Part shown: positions 43,550 to 56,860 of the stretch, piece by piece
How the letters are laid out: every line of letters starts with the position of its first letter
Numbering within the stretch: position 1 is the stretch's first letter
Source: Eunapius fragilis
Taxonomy: Eukaryota; Porifera; Demospongiae; Spongillida; Spongillidae
NCBI GenBank assembly: GCA_963681505.1
Contig: OY811980.1
Span: 5,707,004-5,771,003 of the forward strand
DNA length: 64,000 nt
Direction: 5' to 3'
The notes under the pieces: model-generated
Told to the model about the DNA's origin: nothing
The model's input: the letters and a program-made list of their open reading frames with translations, nothing else
The model's database searches: none
Program-made: the position numbers and the translations under genes

Positions 43550-44648
43550 CAGAACGTGTGGTCATGACATCCGTTTCGACGTTATGAGTCTTCTCAGCTT
43601 CTGACTGTCGACTATCACGTACATGCATGCATGGTAATAGGTGATAACGTAATATGGCCGATCATAATAACTATATTTATGTTTAGTACGGTACGGATGG
43701 CCAACAATTCACACTGCTTAATAATAGTAGTAAAAACGCATTTAGGCATTCGGCAAAGTGGGGCAAACACGATGCATAATGAAAAAGGCATTTACTTTTA
43801 AAAATTAAATAAACAAATGTAGTGCATATCATTGTATACAGTATGGTGTTAATATAGTCACCAGAACTATATATACAAAGAACATGACCTAGCCTCCTGG
43901 GTAATAGGGCTTATTGTCAATTTTATCTCAATTAGGACACCCTTCGTTACCATTGAAACCAACAGTTGCTTACATGTATATTCCGTAGTGTGAGGGTTTT
44001 GATAGTGCTTTTGCCTTCGTGTGTACCCAAGCTAGTTTCCTCTAACAATCTATATGATTTCAGTGACGGTAAAAGTTACGTTATAAATGCAAGCCATTAG
44101 ATATACCAACTGTTCTGTGTGCTTTCTGTGTTGACCTTGTAAGCAGCTTGCATGCTTTAAGCAAACAAGAACTCTGTACATAAAGCTGTTTGTAGTCCAT
44201 CTCTGCAGCCTTACTCCTCATTCTGGTGTCCATGATACAATGGTAAGATACTTTTTACTGATAGCATTTTGGTTAGTTTTTGGTACATAGGCCTCGCATT
44301 AAGTAATGCATGCATACATGTATGTACCTCTCCCTGTCATCGATGTAGAATTCATGTAGTTTGAAATGATGGGACGATGTTGGCTATTATCTGATGAAAG
44401 TGCTTGCAAATGTATAACAATTTTTTGGTAATGCTAAGAGGCTATAGTTTTGAGTAGCAAAATGTGTTGCCAGGAATCAAAGTGAATACATACGGGCATC
44501 ATAGCTAATACTGGAAAAATTAATAAGCAGATCAAAAGGCATGCGCAGCTCAATGACCATTATTATGCAAGATGTTGCAATAAGCTGATTGGTCAGGTTG
44601 CATACAATATTATACTGATAAATATTTATGCTCATGTACAATACACTG
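43550..44648. promoter_or_regulatory. Upstream region of the receptor phosphatase gene
   Basis: About 1.1 kb of AT-rich DNA without coding signal. A possible untranslated exon ends at about 44242 (ACAATG|GTAAGATA). CCAAT-like ATTGG occurs at 44590-44594, and TATAAATG-type sequence occurs near 44085. These are weak signals. Confidence 0.4.
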
Positions 44649-47600
44649 ATGCATCAAGTGAAAGCTGCTATCCCGCAGGGTGGAATAAGTCCAAGGATTG
44701 TCAATTTGTGTGTCTTACTGCTCCTGCTTGTTTCACTAGTTAATGGTAAGTAAGGAGAATCAACAGCTAAAACCAACAATAACTAACTTATTGTATTGCT
44801 AGCCTCCAGTAGCAACGCAGGGCAAAACTTCACACTGATATGCAATAGGGGTATGCCTACCAATGCGACATTTAAATGGACGAAACTAAATGAAACTTCC
44901 AGCATCATCAACACTACTGGTCCAAACCTAACATTCACTCCTCTGAGAACATCTGATGCAGGACAGTATTGGTGTGCTTTCAACACCAATAATATAACTG
45001 TGGGAAATATTACTGTGGCAAGTTAGTGCTTTTCAAATAGCTGAATACAATATCACATTCCATTTTATCCTAGTACCTGCTCCAAATATGACATTGACAT
45101 ATTTACCATTATTGGGTCCATACAATGTTGGGTCAAAGGTTCTCATAACCTGTAGCATTCGGATTGACAAAGCAGTGGATACATCAGTAATTGTGAATAC
45201 AATGTGGATTGGACCACAGGGAACTGTGTACAATGGAAACAGGACCACAGTCACCTATTCCCAGCCCTCAGCTATGGTCTACAATACAACACTTCAGATC
45301 AGTCCTCTAACCTCTAGTAATAATGGAACATATCAATGTGTAGGCACCATCTCTTCAACCAGTGACTATGTTACACCACCTTTTATTAATGTATCAACAA
45401 ATATATCATTGGCTGTCCAAGGTGAGGATGTGTAAGATGATCATTGATGTGATACTTATCCTACCTCTTACCTCCAGCCCTCCCTCCTCCTGTGGTCACT
45501 GCATCATCTGGTAGCTCAATAGCTGGATCTGTGTACTCAATGGTGTGTACAGTGAAGGTGGTAGATGGACTGGTGGTTGTCCCTGATGTGGTGTGGATGA
45601 AGGATGGAAGAGTACTTGTTAATGGGACTTACACCACACTGATTAGCACTGTATCAGGAGCCAACAGCACTCTGAATCTCACCTTCAACCCACTTCTAAC
45701 ATCACATGGAGGACTATATGTATGCAATGCCACAATTACCACACTTGAAATTCCTCCAATTCGTGCAAACATTTCAACTAGCATGACAGTTAAGAGTAAG
45801 TTAGATGTTTGATAACTCGTATACATTTCTAACTCTTTCTCTCCAACAGTACCCTCACCTCAGCTAACTCAGAAAACCATTCCAACATCCACATCCTACT
45901 TCACTGGGACTGGTGCGAGCATCATATGTGCTTTAGCAACCCAATCAGTAGTGGACACTCCTGTAATGGTGAACACAACATGGATTGGACCACAGGGACG
46001 TATCAACAACAATATTCCTAGGAGTATGGTAGCAGTATCACAGTATGCCACCAACTATACATACAACACAACACTTCAGATCAGCCCTCTGAATACCAGT
46101 GACACTGGTTATTATCAGTGTACTGGTAATTTATTTTCAACCATTAATTACATACAACCCTCTGATTTTTTTTCTGGAAATATTTCATTAATGGTACAAG
46201 GTGGGTGTGACCAAATGTATACCATTACCAGTTGATAACTAGTGCCCATATCTTTTTTTACAGCCCTCCCTCCTCCTGTGGTGACTGCATCACCTGGCAG
46301 CTCAATAGCTGGATCTGTGTACTCAATGGTGTGTACAGTGAAGGTGGTAGATGGACTGGTAGTTGTCCCTGATGTGGTGTGGATGAAGGATGGAAGAGTA
46401 CTTGTTAATGGGACTTACACCACACTGATTAGCACTGTATCAGGAGCCAACAGCACTCTGAATCTCACCTTCAACCCACTTCTAACATCACATGGAGGAC
46501 TATATGTATGCAATGCCACAATTACCACACTTGAAATTCCTCCAATTCGTGCAAACATTTCAACTAGCATGACAGTTAAGAGTAAGTTAGATGTTTGATA
46601 ACTCGTATACATTTCTAACTCTTTCTCTCCAAAAGTACCCTCACCTCAGCTAACTCAGAAAACTATTTCAACATCCACATCCTTCTTCTCTGGGACTGGT
46701 GCGAGCATCATATGTGCTTTAGCAACCCAATCAGTAGTGGACACTCCTGTAATGATGAACACAACATGGATTGGACCACAGGGACGTATCAACAACAATA
46801 TTCCTAGGAGTATGGTAGCAGTATCACAGTATGCCACCAACTATACATATAACACAACACTTCAGATCAGCCCTCTGAACACCAGTGACACTGGTTATTA
46901 TCAGTGTACTGGAAATTTATTTTCAACCAATAATTACATACTACCCTCTGATTTTTTTTCTGGAAATATTTCATTAATGGTACAAGGTGGGTGTGACCAA
47001 ATGTATACCATTACCAGTTGATAACACGTGCCCATACCTATTTTTACAGCCCTCCCTCCTCCTGTGGTGACTGCATCACCTGGCATCTCAATAGCTGGAT
47101 CTGTGTACTCACTGGTGTGTACAGTGAAGGTGGTAGATGGACTGGTAGTTGTCCCTGATGTGGTGTGGATGAAGGATGGAAGAGTACTTGTTAATGGGAC
47201 TAATGCCTCACTGACTAGGACTGTACCAGGATCCAACAGCACTCTTAATCTCACCTTTAACCCTCTCCGCACATCACATGGAGGACAATACACCTGTAAT
47301 GTGACTATATCAATTCAACAGGTACTTCTGCTGATGTCCAGCAGTTCAGCGCTGGTTAGTTTATTAGTGGAAAGTAAGTATATTCACGGTAGCAGTCATT
47401 GGTATTAAATTACTTTTCCCACAGTTCCACCACCAAATATTACTCCTATGGCTATTCCTTCTGGTAGCATGTTGTATGTAGGAACTAAAACAAGCATCCT
47501 CTGTGTGATTGCTATCCCATCTGTTGTTGACACACCAGTAATGGTGAATACAATATGGATTGGACCACAGGGAACTGTGTTCAATGGAAACAGAACTACA

Positions 47601-50600
47601 GTCATCAATTCCCGATCAGACATGGTCTATAACACAACACTTCAGATAATTCCTCTAAACTTCAGTGACACAGGAACATATCAATGTATAGTTAATATTT
47701 CATCTAACATTAGCTACATTAGATCTTTTATTAACGCATCAACAAATATATCATTGGCTGTCCAAGGTGAGGATGTGTGTAATGACCACTTCTGTGATAC
47801 TTATATTGCATCTTCCCCATAGCTCTCCCACTCCCTATGGTGACTGCATCATCTGGCAGCTCAATAGCTGGATCTGTGTACTCACTGGTGTGTACAGTGA
47901 AGGTGGTTGATGGACTGGTAGTTGTCCCTGATGTGGTGTGGATGAAGGATGGAAGAGTACTTGTTAATGGGACTTACACCACACTGATTAGCACTGTATC
48001 AGGAGCCAACAGCACTCTGAATCTCACCTTCAACCCACTTCTAACATCACATGGAGGACTATATGTATGCAATGCCACAATTACCACACTTGAAATTCCT
48101 CCAATTCGTGCAAACATTTCAACTAGCATGACAGTTAAGAGTAAGTTAGATGTTTGATAACTCGTATACATTTCTAACTCTTTCTCTCCAACAGTACCCT
48201 CACCACAGCTTATTCTGAAAACCATTTCAACATCCACATCCTTCTTCTCTGGGACTGGTGCGAGCATTGTATGTGCTTTAGCAACCCAATCAGTAGTGGA
48301 CACTCCTGTAATGGTGAATACAACATGGATTGGACCACAGGGACGTATCAACAACAATATTCCTAGGAGTATGGTAGCAGTATCAGAGTATGCCACCAAC
48401 TATACATACAACACAACACTTCAGATCAGCCCTCTGAACACCAGTGACACTGGTTATTATCAGTGTACTGGAAATTTATTTTCAACCAATAATTACATAC
48501 TACCCTCTGATTTTTTTTCTGGAAATATTTCCTTAATGATACAAGGTAGGTGTGGCCAAATGTATGCCATTACCAGTTGATAACTAGTATCTATACCTTT
48601 CTGTACAGCTCTCCCACTCCCTGTGGTAACTGCATCATCTGGCAGCTCAATAGCTGGATCTGTGTACTCAATGGTGTGTACTGTGAAGGTGGTAGATGGA
48701 CTGGTAGTTGTCCCTGATGTGGTGTGGATGAAGGATGGAAGAGTACTTGTTAATGGGACTTACACCACACTGATTAGCACTGTATCAGGAGCCAACAGCA
48801 CTCTGAATCTCACCTTCAACCCACTTCTAACATCACATGGAGGACTATATGTATGCAATGCCACAATTACCACACTTGAAATTCCTCCAATTCGTGCAAA
48901 CATTTCAACTAGCATGACAGTTAAGAGTAAGTTAGATGTTTGATAACTCGTATACATTTCTAACTCTTTCTCTCCAACAGTACCCTCACCACAGCTTATT
49001 CTGAAAACCATTTCAACATCCACATCCTTCTTCTCTGGGACTGGTGCGAGCATCATATGTGCTTTAGCAACCCAATCAGTAGTGGACACTCCTGTAATGG
49101 TGAACACAACATGGATTGGACCACTGGGGTATATCAACAACAATATTCCTAGGAGTATGGTATCAGTATCACAGTATGCCATCAACTATACATACAACAC
49201 AACACTTCAGATCAGCCCTCTGAACACCAGTGACACTGGTTATTATCATTGTACTGGAAATTTATTTTCAACCAATAATTACATACTACCCTCTGATTTT
49301 TTTTCTGGAAATATTTCCTTAATGATACAAGGTGGGTGTGACCAAATGTATGCCATTACTGATAACTAGTATCTATACCTTTATGTACAGCTCTCCCACT
49401 CCCTGTGGTAACTGCATCATCTGGCAGCTCAATAGCTGGATCTGTGTACTCACTGGTGTGTACAGTGAAGGTGGTAGATGGACTGGTAGTTGTCCCTGAT
49501 GTGGTGTGGATGAAGGATGGAAGAGTACTTGTTAATGGGACTAATACCACACTGACTAGGACTGTATCTGGTGGTACCATTGCTCTAAACCTCACCTTCA
49601 ATCCTCTCCTTACTTCCCATGGAGGGCAGTACCTGTGTGCACCCAGTCTTTCTAACGTCTCTCTTCCTAGTTTGACTAATTCAACAGCTGTGAACTTTAC
49701 AATTGCAAGTAAGGAATTCTACATAGACACTGACAATATTGCAGTTAACATTTATTCTATCTATCCAGTTCCTCTACCAAGTTCAGGTGTTGCAGTTTCT
49801 CCATTATATACTACCAATTATATTGGGACTTTGATAAGGATAATGTGTTCTTATATACTCCCATTGGTTGTGGACACTCCAGTAATTGTGAATACAATGT
49901 GGATTGGACCACAGGGAACTGTGTACAATGGAAGCAGGACCACAGTCACCTATTCCCAGCCCTCAGCCATGGTCTATAACACAACACTTCAGTTCAGTCC
50001 TCTAACCTTCAGTGATAATGGGACTTATCAATGTGTAGGCAACATCTCTTCAAACAGTGGCTATGTTACACCTTTTATTAATGCATCAACAAATATATCA
50101 TTGGATGTCCAAGGTGAGGATGTGTAAGATGACCATTGATGTGATACTTATCCTACCTCTTACCTCCAGCCCTCCCTCCTCCTGTGGTCACTGCATCATC
50201 TGGCAGCTCAATAGCTGGATCTGTGTACTCACTGGTGTGTACAGTGAATGTGGTAGATGGACTGGTAGTTGTCCCTGATGTGGTGTGGATGAAGGATAGA
50301 AGAGTACTTGATAATGGGACTAATACCACAGTGATAAGAACTGTATCAGGATCCAATAGCACTCTAAATCTCACCTTCAACCCTCTCCTCATATCACATG
50401 GAGGATCATATGTATGTACTGCCAGAATAGCCATACGTGAAATTACTCAGATCAGTGTTAATAGTTCAACAGTGGTTAACATGAAAGTCAAGAGTAAGAT
50501 AACATTTACGGTAATCACATTAACCTTTAAAACTCCTTTTCCTACCAGTACCTACACCTCAGTGTACTCTGAAAACCATTTCAACATCCATATCCTTCTT

Positions 50601-53600
50601 CTCTGGGACTCGTGCGAGCATCATATGTGCTTTAGCAACCCAATCAGTAGTGGACACTCCAGTAATGGTGAATGCAGCATGGAATGGACCTCAGAGCAAT
50701 ATTCCTAGGAGTATGGTAGCTGTATCACAGTATGCCACTAACTATACGTATAACACAACACTTCAGATCAGCCCTCTGAACACCAGTGACACTGGTTATT
50801 ATCAGTGTACTGGAAATTTATTTTCATACAATAATTACACACTACCCTCTGATTTTGTTTCCGGAAACATTTCATTAATGGTACAAGGTGGGTGTGACCA
50901 AATGTATGCCATTACCAGTTGATAACTAATGCCCATACCTTCATGTACAGCTCTCCCATTCCCTGTGGTGACTGCATCATCTGGCAGCTCAATAGCTGGA
51001 TCTGTGTACTCACTGGTGTGTACAGTGAAGGTGGTAGATGGACTGGTGGTTGTCCCTGGTGTGGTGTGGATGAAGGATGGAAGAGTACTTGTTAATGGGA
51101 CTAATACCACAGTGACGAGAACTGTATCAGGATCAAACAGTACTCTAAATCTCACCTTCAACCCTCTACTTACATCACATGGAGGATTATATGTATGTAC
51201 TGCCAGAATAGCCATACATGAAATTACTCAGATCAGTGTTAATAGTTCAACAGATGTTAACATGACAGTCAAGAGTAAGATAACATATTTGGTAATCACA
51301 TTAACTTTTAATATACCTTCTCCCACCAGTACCTACACCTCAGCTTACTGTGAAAAATATTTCAACATCCACATTCTTCTTCTCTGGGACTGGTGCGAGC
51401 ATCATATGTGCTTTAGCAACTCAATCAGTAGTGGACACTCCTGTAATGGTGAACACAACATGGATTGGACCACAGGGACGTATCAACAACAATATTCCTA
51501 GGAGTATGGTAGCAGTATCACAGTATGCCACCAACTATACATACAACACAACACTTCAGATCAGCCCTCTGAACACCAGTGACACTGGTTATTATCAGTG
51601 TACTGGTAATTTGTTTTCAACAAATAATTACATACTACCCTCTGATTTATTTTCTGGAAGTATTTTATTAATGGTACAAGGTGGGTGTGACCAAATGTAT
51701 ACCATTACCAGGTGATTACTAGTACCTGTACCTTTATGTACAGCCCTCCCTCCTCCTATGGTCACTGCATCATCTGGCAGCTCAATAGCTGGATCTGTGT
51801 ACTCACTGGTGTGTACAGTGAAGGTGGTAGATGGACTGGTAGTTGTCCCTGATGTGATGTGGATGAAGGATGGAAGAGTACTTGTTGATGAGATCAATGC
51901 CACACTAACTAGAGTTGTATCACCCAGTATCTCTGTTCTCAATCTGACCTTTGTTCATCTTCTCTTGTCCAATCGAGGACTGTACACATGTGTCGCAGCT
52001 ATCAATATATCTGAGTTGTTTCTCAGTAGTAATAATGATACAAATATTTCTATGACTGTTGAAAGTAAGTGTTGAATATTTACTTGCATGTCTTGGTATT
52101 GTTTAAGGTGTGTAATTTTTTCTCTTCCAATACAGTTCCTACTCCAACCGTGTCTATATCTCCCAACAATTCATACACAGCTGGCACCAGAGTCAGTATT
52201 AATTGCTCTGTTCTCTTCAACTCATTTGTTGACACTGAGGTTGTTGTAAACATGACGTGGACAAAAATTGGTAGTGGTGTCTTGATAGCTGACAATAAGT
52301 ATACTTATGTCTCATTGAACCGCACCACCAGCAGCTCTACTAGTTCCCTATTATTTGATCCAATTGGATTTGATGATATCGGAGCCTACACTTGTGCAAT
52401 TGAGATTCAGAACATGCCATTTTCCTTCATATCTCCTATCAGTAATATCAGTGATATTGTGATGGTCACTGGTATGTAATAACTATAATTGTGATGGGAG
52501 AGCATTGTAACACAATGTACATTCTGTTCTAGCAATACCATTTCTCAATGTTAGCATAATCAATCTAACTAATGCATCAACCATCTACCTGGTCTGCCAA
52601 GTCAGTGCTGTCGATGGCCTGGTTGTGCCTATCCTTCTCACATGGCATAAAATTAATGGAATTGATCAAAAAATACTTTCTGCAAGCGTGGGCAGTGCTA
52701 CTAGTACCTACACAATTAACCAATTGAGCCAAGAGGACTCTGCAGAGTACATGTGCATGGCTAACATATCCCTACCAATCAAGGGCATCAGCAACATTAG
52801 TGTTGCCACTACTGAAATTAGCTTGATTCGTAAGTTTTCACATGTATATTAAAACACTAACTTACATGAGATGTGTATGTTGCAGCGCCGGAGCCAGTAA
52901 TTGGTGCAATGATAAACATTACCTCAAAAAAAGATGTGTTAGTAGAATGGAGCACACCACTGCATACCAATGGAATTCTGAGAGGCTACAGAGTGACTTG
53001 TACTGAACTTGAAGACTACAACCAACCACTCAATCAGAAATATGCAAGCAGTGTCTCAAGTAACTCATTGAATATCAGTGATTTATGTGAGTTTCACAAC
53101 ACCATCATAATTATGAGTTCTAAAATGTAACCATCATATTCCCATTTTGTGTATAGCTTCTGGTGTTCCATATGAGATTTGTGTCAGTGCCTACAACACA
53201 GCTGGTGCCAGCATGGGGTGGTGTAATGTGTTCTTCACGGATGTCTTGAGTGAGTGTGGGCCACATTCTGTAAAGCTTGCTTTTCATGTGCATAGCTTTC
53301 CCCTCAGTGCCATCTGAAGCCCCTCGGGGAGTTACAGTGACCCGATCATCAGATGGACGCAGTATGGTTGTTAGCTGGGAGCCACTGACACTCACAAAGG
53401 CTAAAGGTTTTCCTTTCTACATTGTGTCATACACCTTCGATAACGCTGTTCGTATAAGGCGTGGTACTTCAGCTCAAATAACAGTATACAAAGCCAGCTC
53501 AGTACTAATAACTGGATTGGATCCATTTAGTGATTACCAAGTGACTGTGACTGTGTCAAATTATGGGAACAGCACAGGGAAAAACATGGCATACGAAGCG

Positions 53601-56600
53601 GGGGTGACAAGCATTGCTGTAAAATCTGAATCTGTGGCATACACAGCTACTTTCTATGGTGGGCACCTCCCCCCCCCCCCCCTTACCTTAACATGTACTT
53701 GCTACATCACCATCCCCAGGAGTAGTTTCAGCAGTGGCAGCTATGGCAGTAGTTGTGCTACTGTGTTGCTGTGTGTGCTGGTGAGTTACCATCAAGGCAC
53801 TGCATGCCCTTATAGTGGGACATTATTCTTTACTTTGCACCCCTATGCACAAAGCTGCAATTGTTGTAGGGCTAAGGCAGCACGTCGAGACATCTATGTG
53901 TTGAATGAAATGGACTATAACGTGAAACGATTGAAGGAGGGGGGTGTATGTGAAACAGATATGGCACAGCTAGATAAGCCACAGCTAGATAAGCCACATC
54001 CTGATAGACAAGGTGAGACCTGGCAGGGCAGGTGGTGAATCCATTATTGATAATGATGATATGCTTACAGCAGAGAGTGACAAAAGGGTGTCAATCAGCC
54101 TGAACTGCTTTAGGGAATATGTAGAGAAGATGCATGTAGATGGAGACAGAGGGTTTGAGCTCGAGTTTGAGGTACAGTCATTTGAATGTCTCTGTGAATA
54201 ATTCCAAACTCTTTCCCCGCAGTTGTTGAAATCCGAACCAGAAAAATCTGATCATCTTAGTTGTAGTCAATTGCCATGCAACCAAAAGAAGAACAGATAT
54301 TGCAACATCCTTCCATGTAGATGACGTATTTGTGTTTGCAGAATAACTATTTGCTTCCTTTAGATGATGCATCAAGAGTAATTTTGAAAGAGATCAAAGA
54401 TGTGCCAGGATCAGACTACATCAATGCCAGTTACATAGATGTAAGAACTGATGTGCTGCAATGATGTGCAGGCTTCAAATGTATATATTCATTCTTTTTT
54501 GTATGCAGGGTTACAATTGTCAGAATGTATACATTGCTACACAAGGTAAGTATTGAATTGTTAATGAATAGAATTTTTTTAATACTTAGGTTTTAGGGCC
54601 TAATGCTGAAACAGTTGATGATTTCTGGAGAATGATTTGGGAAAAGCAGCTGGATACAATTGTAATGCTTGCAAAATGTATTGAAGATGGCAAAGTGAGA
54701 TAGACAAGCATGGTATATAAACTTCGATGATAATTGTTGTACATTTGGCAGCAAAAGTGTGCCCAGTACTGGGCAGAAGGGAGTGGAAACAAATGTGACA
54801 CATCTCGGTTTACTGTTACAACTGTTTCTACTGAATGTTTTGGTGACTATGTTACAAATTCCCTAGTACTCTCTAATGTGAGGTTGAAATAATTGTGAAA
54901 TTTTGATACTTGTAGTTATTGGCTTTAATCTGCAGAAGGAAAAACCAGATGGAGAAAATTTGCATGTCAAACATTTTCATTTTATATCCTGGCCGGATGA
55001 AGGAGTACCTGGGACATATTCTACACTGATATCCTTCCTCAAACATACCCAGAAGAATCGTAAGTTAAGAGAAGAGAACCCAATGGTGGTCCACTGTAGT
55101 GCTGGTGTTGGTCGCACTGGGACATTCATTGCCATAAGCATTTTGTTGCAAAAAATCAACGTTGAAGACTCAATCAATATATTTGAGTGCGTGAACCAAT
55201 TAAGAAAGAAACGCCTATTCATGGTTCAGGCACTGGTAAGGGGGGAGGAGCAATATGTCCTCCTTTAAATATATACAATATTGCCTTTAGGAGCAGTATA
55301 TATTTATCCATGATGCTATTTTGGATCAAATTATGTGTGGAGTTACGGAAATTGATGCTGGAAACCTCAGAGCAAAGGTCAACAATTTGTATAAAATTAC
55401 TGCTGGAAATGCAGTAAATGGATTTGCACAGCAGTTCCAGGTATGTAATTGTAATTTCACATGAGACCATTATGAATTGACACGCATTGCAGGGCCGTAG
55501 CCTCCAGTCCGGCCAGTCCGGCCATGGCCGGACCGGTTTTAGCCTAGCCAACTTCCAATTATTATGTTAATACTATAATTTATTAATTCCCTCATGGTCT
55601 CCCACCCTCGCTCCCACCAATGGCCGGACCGGTTTATTTATCGTGGCTACGGCCCTGCATTGACATAGTAAATAACGTCCTTCTTCTTCAAGGACAAATT
55701 GTCCATTGAATTAATGTTGACTGCATCCATAAATTGTCATTAAACAGCTACTTAATGATGTCTGCAAAAAGCCTCTAAAAGTGGATTGTTCTGCTTCATT
55801 GGAAAACTCTAATGAGATGAAAAACCGATATCATGATAAACCACACTGTATGTCAGTACTTGTGTTGCTCAGTGCAAATATTTGAGTTGCTTGTTGTATT
55901 CCAGACAATCACTCTCGGATATTGCTGGCACAAGATGCCTCAAACTCCACCTACATCAATGCTAGCAAAGTTCGAGTATGTTTGTTGCACTTGTGTTATT
56001 TGTGGCATGCCCACTGCAATTTTTTTTTGCCTCTCGTATCTAAAGGGTTACAGGTTTTTGTGCACCTACATTGCTACCCAAGGCCCATTAAGTAACACAG
56101 TGAATGATTTTTGGAAGATGATAATGGAGCAACAAAGCAAGACCATTGTTATGTTGTGCCCACTAGCAGAGGAAGGGGAGGAGTCATCAGTCTGTTATTG
56201 GCCCACGGCAGCTGAACCAGTACAGTATGGAACAGTCAGTGTGCATCTGTTGTCTTCTGCTGCCAGTAACAACATGGTCATTCGGAAGCTGAAGATTACT
56301 GAAGACATTGTGAGCTATTTATAATGTCATCTTTAAATTGGATTTAGCCATTTATTTACAATGCAGAATGAATTAGCTGTGACCCAGTATTGCTATTCTG
56401 AGTGGCCACTGCATGGCAAGCCAGCTAGCCCAGCTGGTATCCTTCAACTATTAGATATGCTCAACAATGCTCAAGTCGTTTCTGAGAAAAACATAATTAC
56501 AGTTGTCTGCAAGTATGTTGAACTGCTGACATCACTAATAATGTGTATCATGTACAATGAATCATTTCTCAAAGCGATGGGTGTGGTCGTACTGGGTCAT

Positions 56601-56860
56601 TCATCTGCATCCACTCTGAGCTTGAACACCTCAAGGCTGAGGGAGCTGTGGACATCTTCCAGTGTATCAAGACAATACGGTCTTCACGTCCTGGCATGGT
56701 CCAAAATGTGGTAGGATTGGTGCAAATGTCACTGGAAGGGTTAGTCACCTTTGTTTCCTTGTAGGAACAGTATGCTTATTGCCATGATGTCCTTGCTGGC
56801 TATGTTGATAGCAATGCTGCATCACACTCAATTGTCAACCCTAGTGCCAATTCAAAATAA
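44649..56860 (+). CDS. Receptor tyrosine phosphatase with 21 Ig and 2 FN3 domains
   Basis: I place about 41 exons that join in frame (3,198 aa). Exon 1 (44649-44745) ends with the signal peptide core [17 protein letters not shown]. Ig exons are 44803-45021, 45074-45421, 45478-45795, 45850-46200, 46264-46581, 46636-46986, 47050-47373, 47425-47766, 47823-48140, 48195-48545, 48609-48926, 48981-49331, 49391-49708, 49769-50113, 50170-50493, 50549-50887, 50951-51274, 51330-51680, 51744-52064, 52136-52471 and 52533-52829. FN3: 52886-53086, 53157-53249, 53308-53658. TM exon 53720-53780 ([16 protein letters not shown]). Phosphatase domain 1 (54071-55440) has [17 protein letters not shown], the WPD loop (SWPDEGVPG) and the catalytic [11 protein letters not shown] near 55089-55121, so it should be active. 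Domain 2 (55748-56860) has WPL instead of WPD and VVCNDGCGRTG instead of VHCSxGxGRTG, so it is probably a pseudophosphatase. The family dephosphorylates phosphotyrosine at the plasma membrane downstream of adhesion. Confidence 0.94.
45074..52064 (+). repeat. Three tandem A-B-C-B-C-B six-Ig super-repeats
   Basis: Ig exons 2-19 of the receptor phosphatase follow the order A-B-C-B-C-B three times, starting at 45074, 47425 and 49769 and ending at 52064 (spacing about 2.35 kb). A carries [13 protein letters not shown] strands, B carries [20 protein letters not shown], and C carries [20 protein letters not shown]. The intervening introns (about 50-65 bp) repeat too. Later B copies of each block diverge at their C-terminal third. 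Ig16 has lost 12 bp of the C-type strand ([10 protein letters not shown]). Confidence 0.94.
55490..55657. mobile_element. Small MITE in a receptor phosphatase intron
   Basis: CAGGGCCGTAGCC mirrors GGCTACGGCCCTG, flanked by CATTG on both sides (55485-55489 and 55658-55662). The interior contains GGCCGGACCGG twice. It lies in the intron between the two phosphatase domains and does not disturb the exons. Confidence 0.85.

Noticed and set aside
55485..55662. Break in the phosphatase gene between D1 and D2
   Set aside because: The inserted sequence is a small MITE that lies wholly within an intron; exons 55291-55440 and 55748-55847 join in frame.
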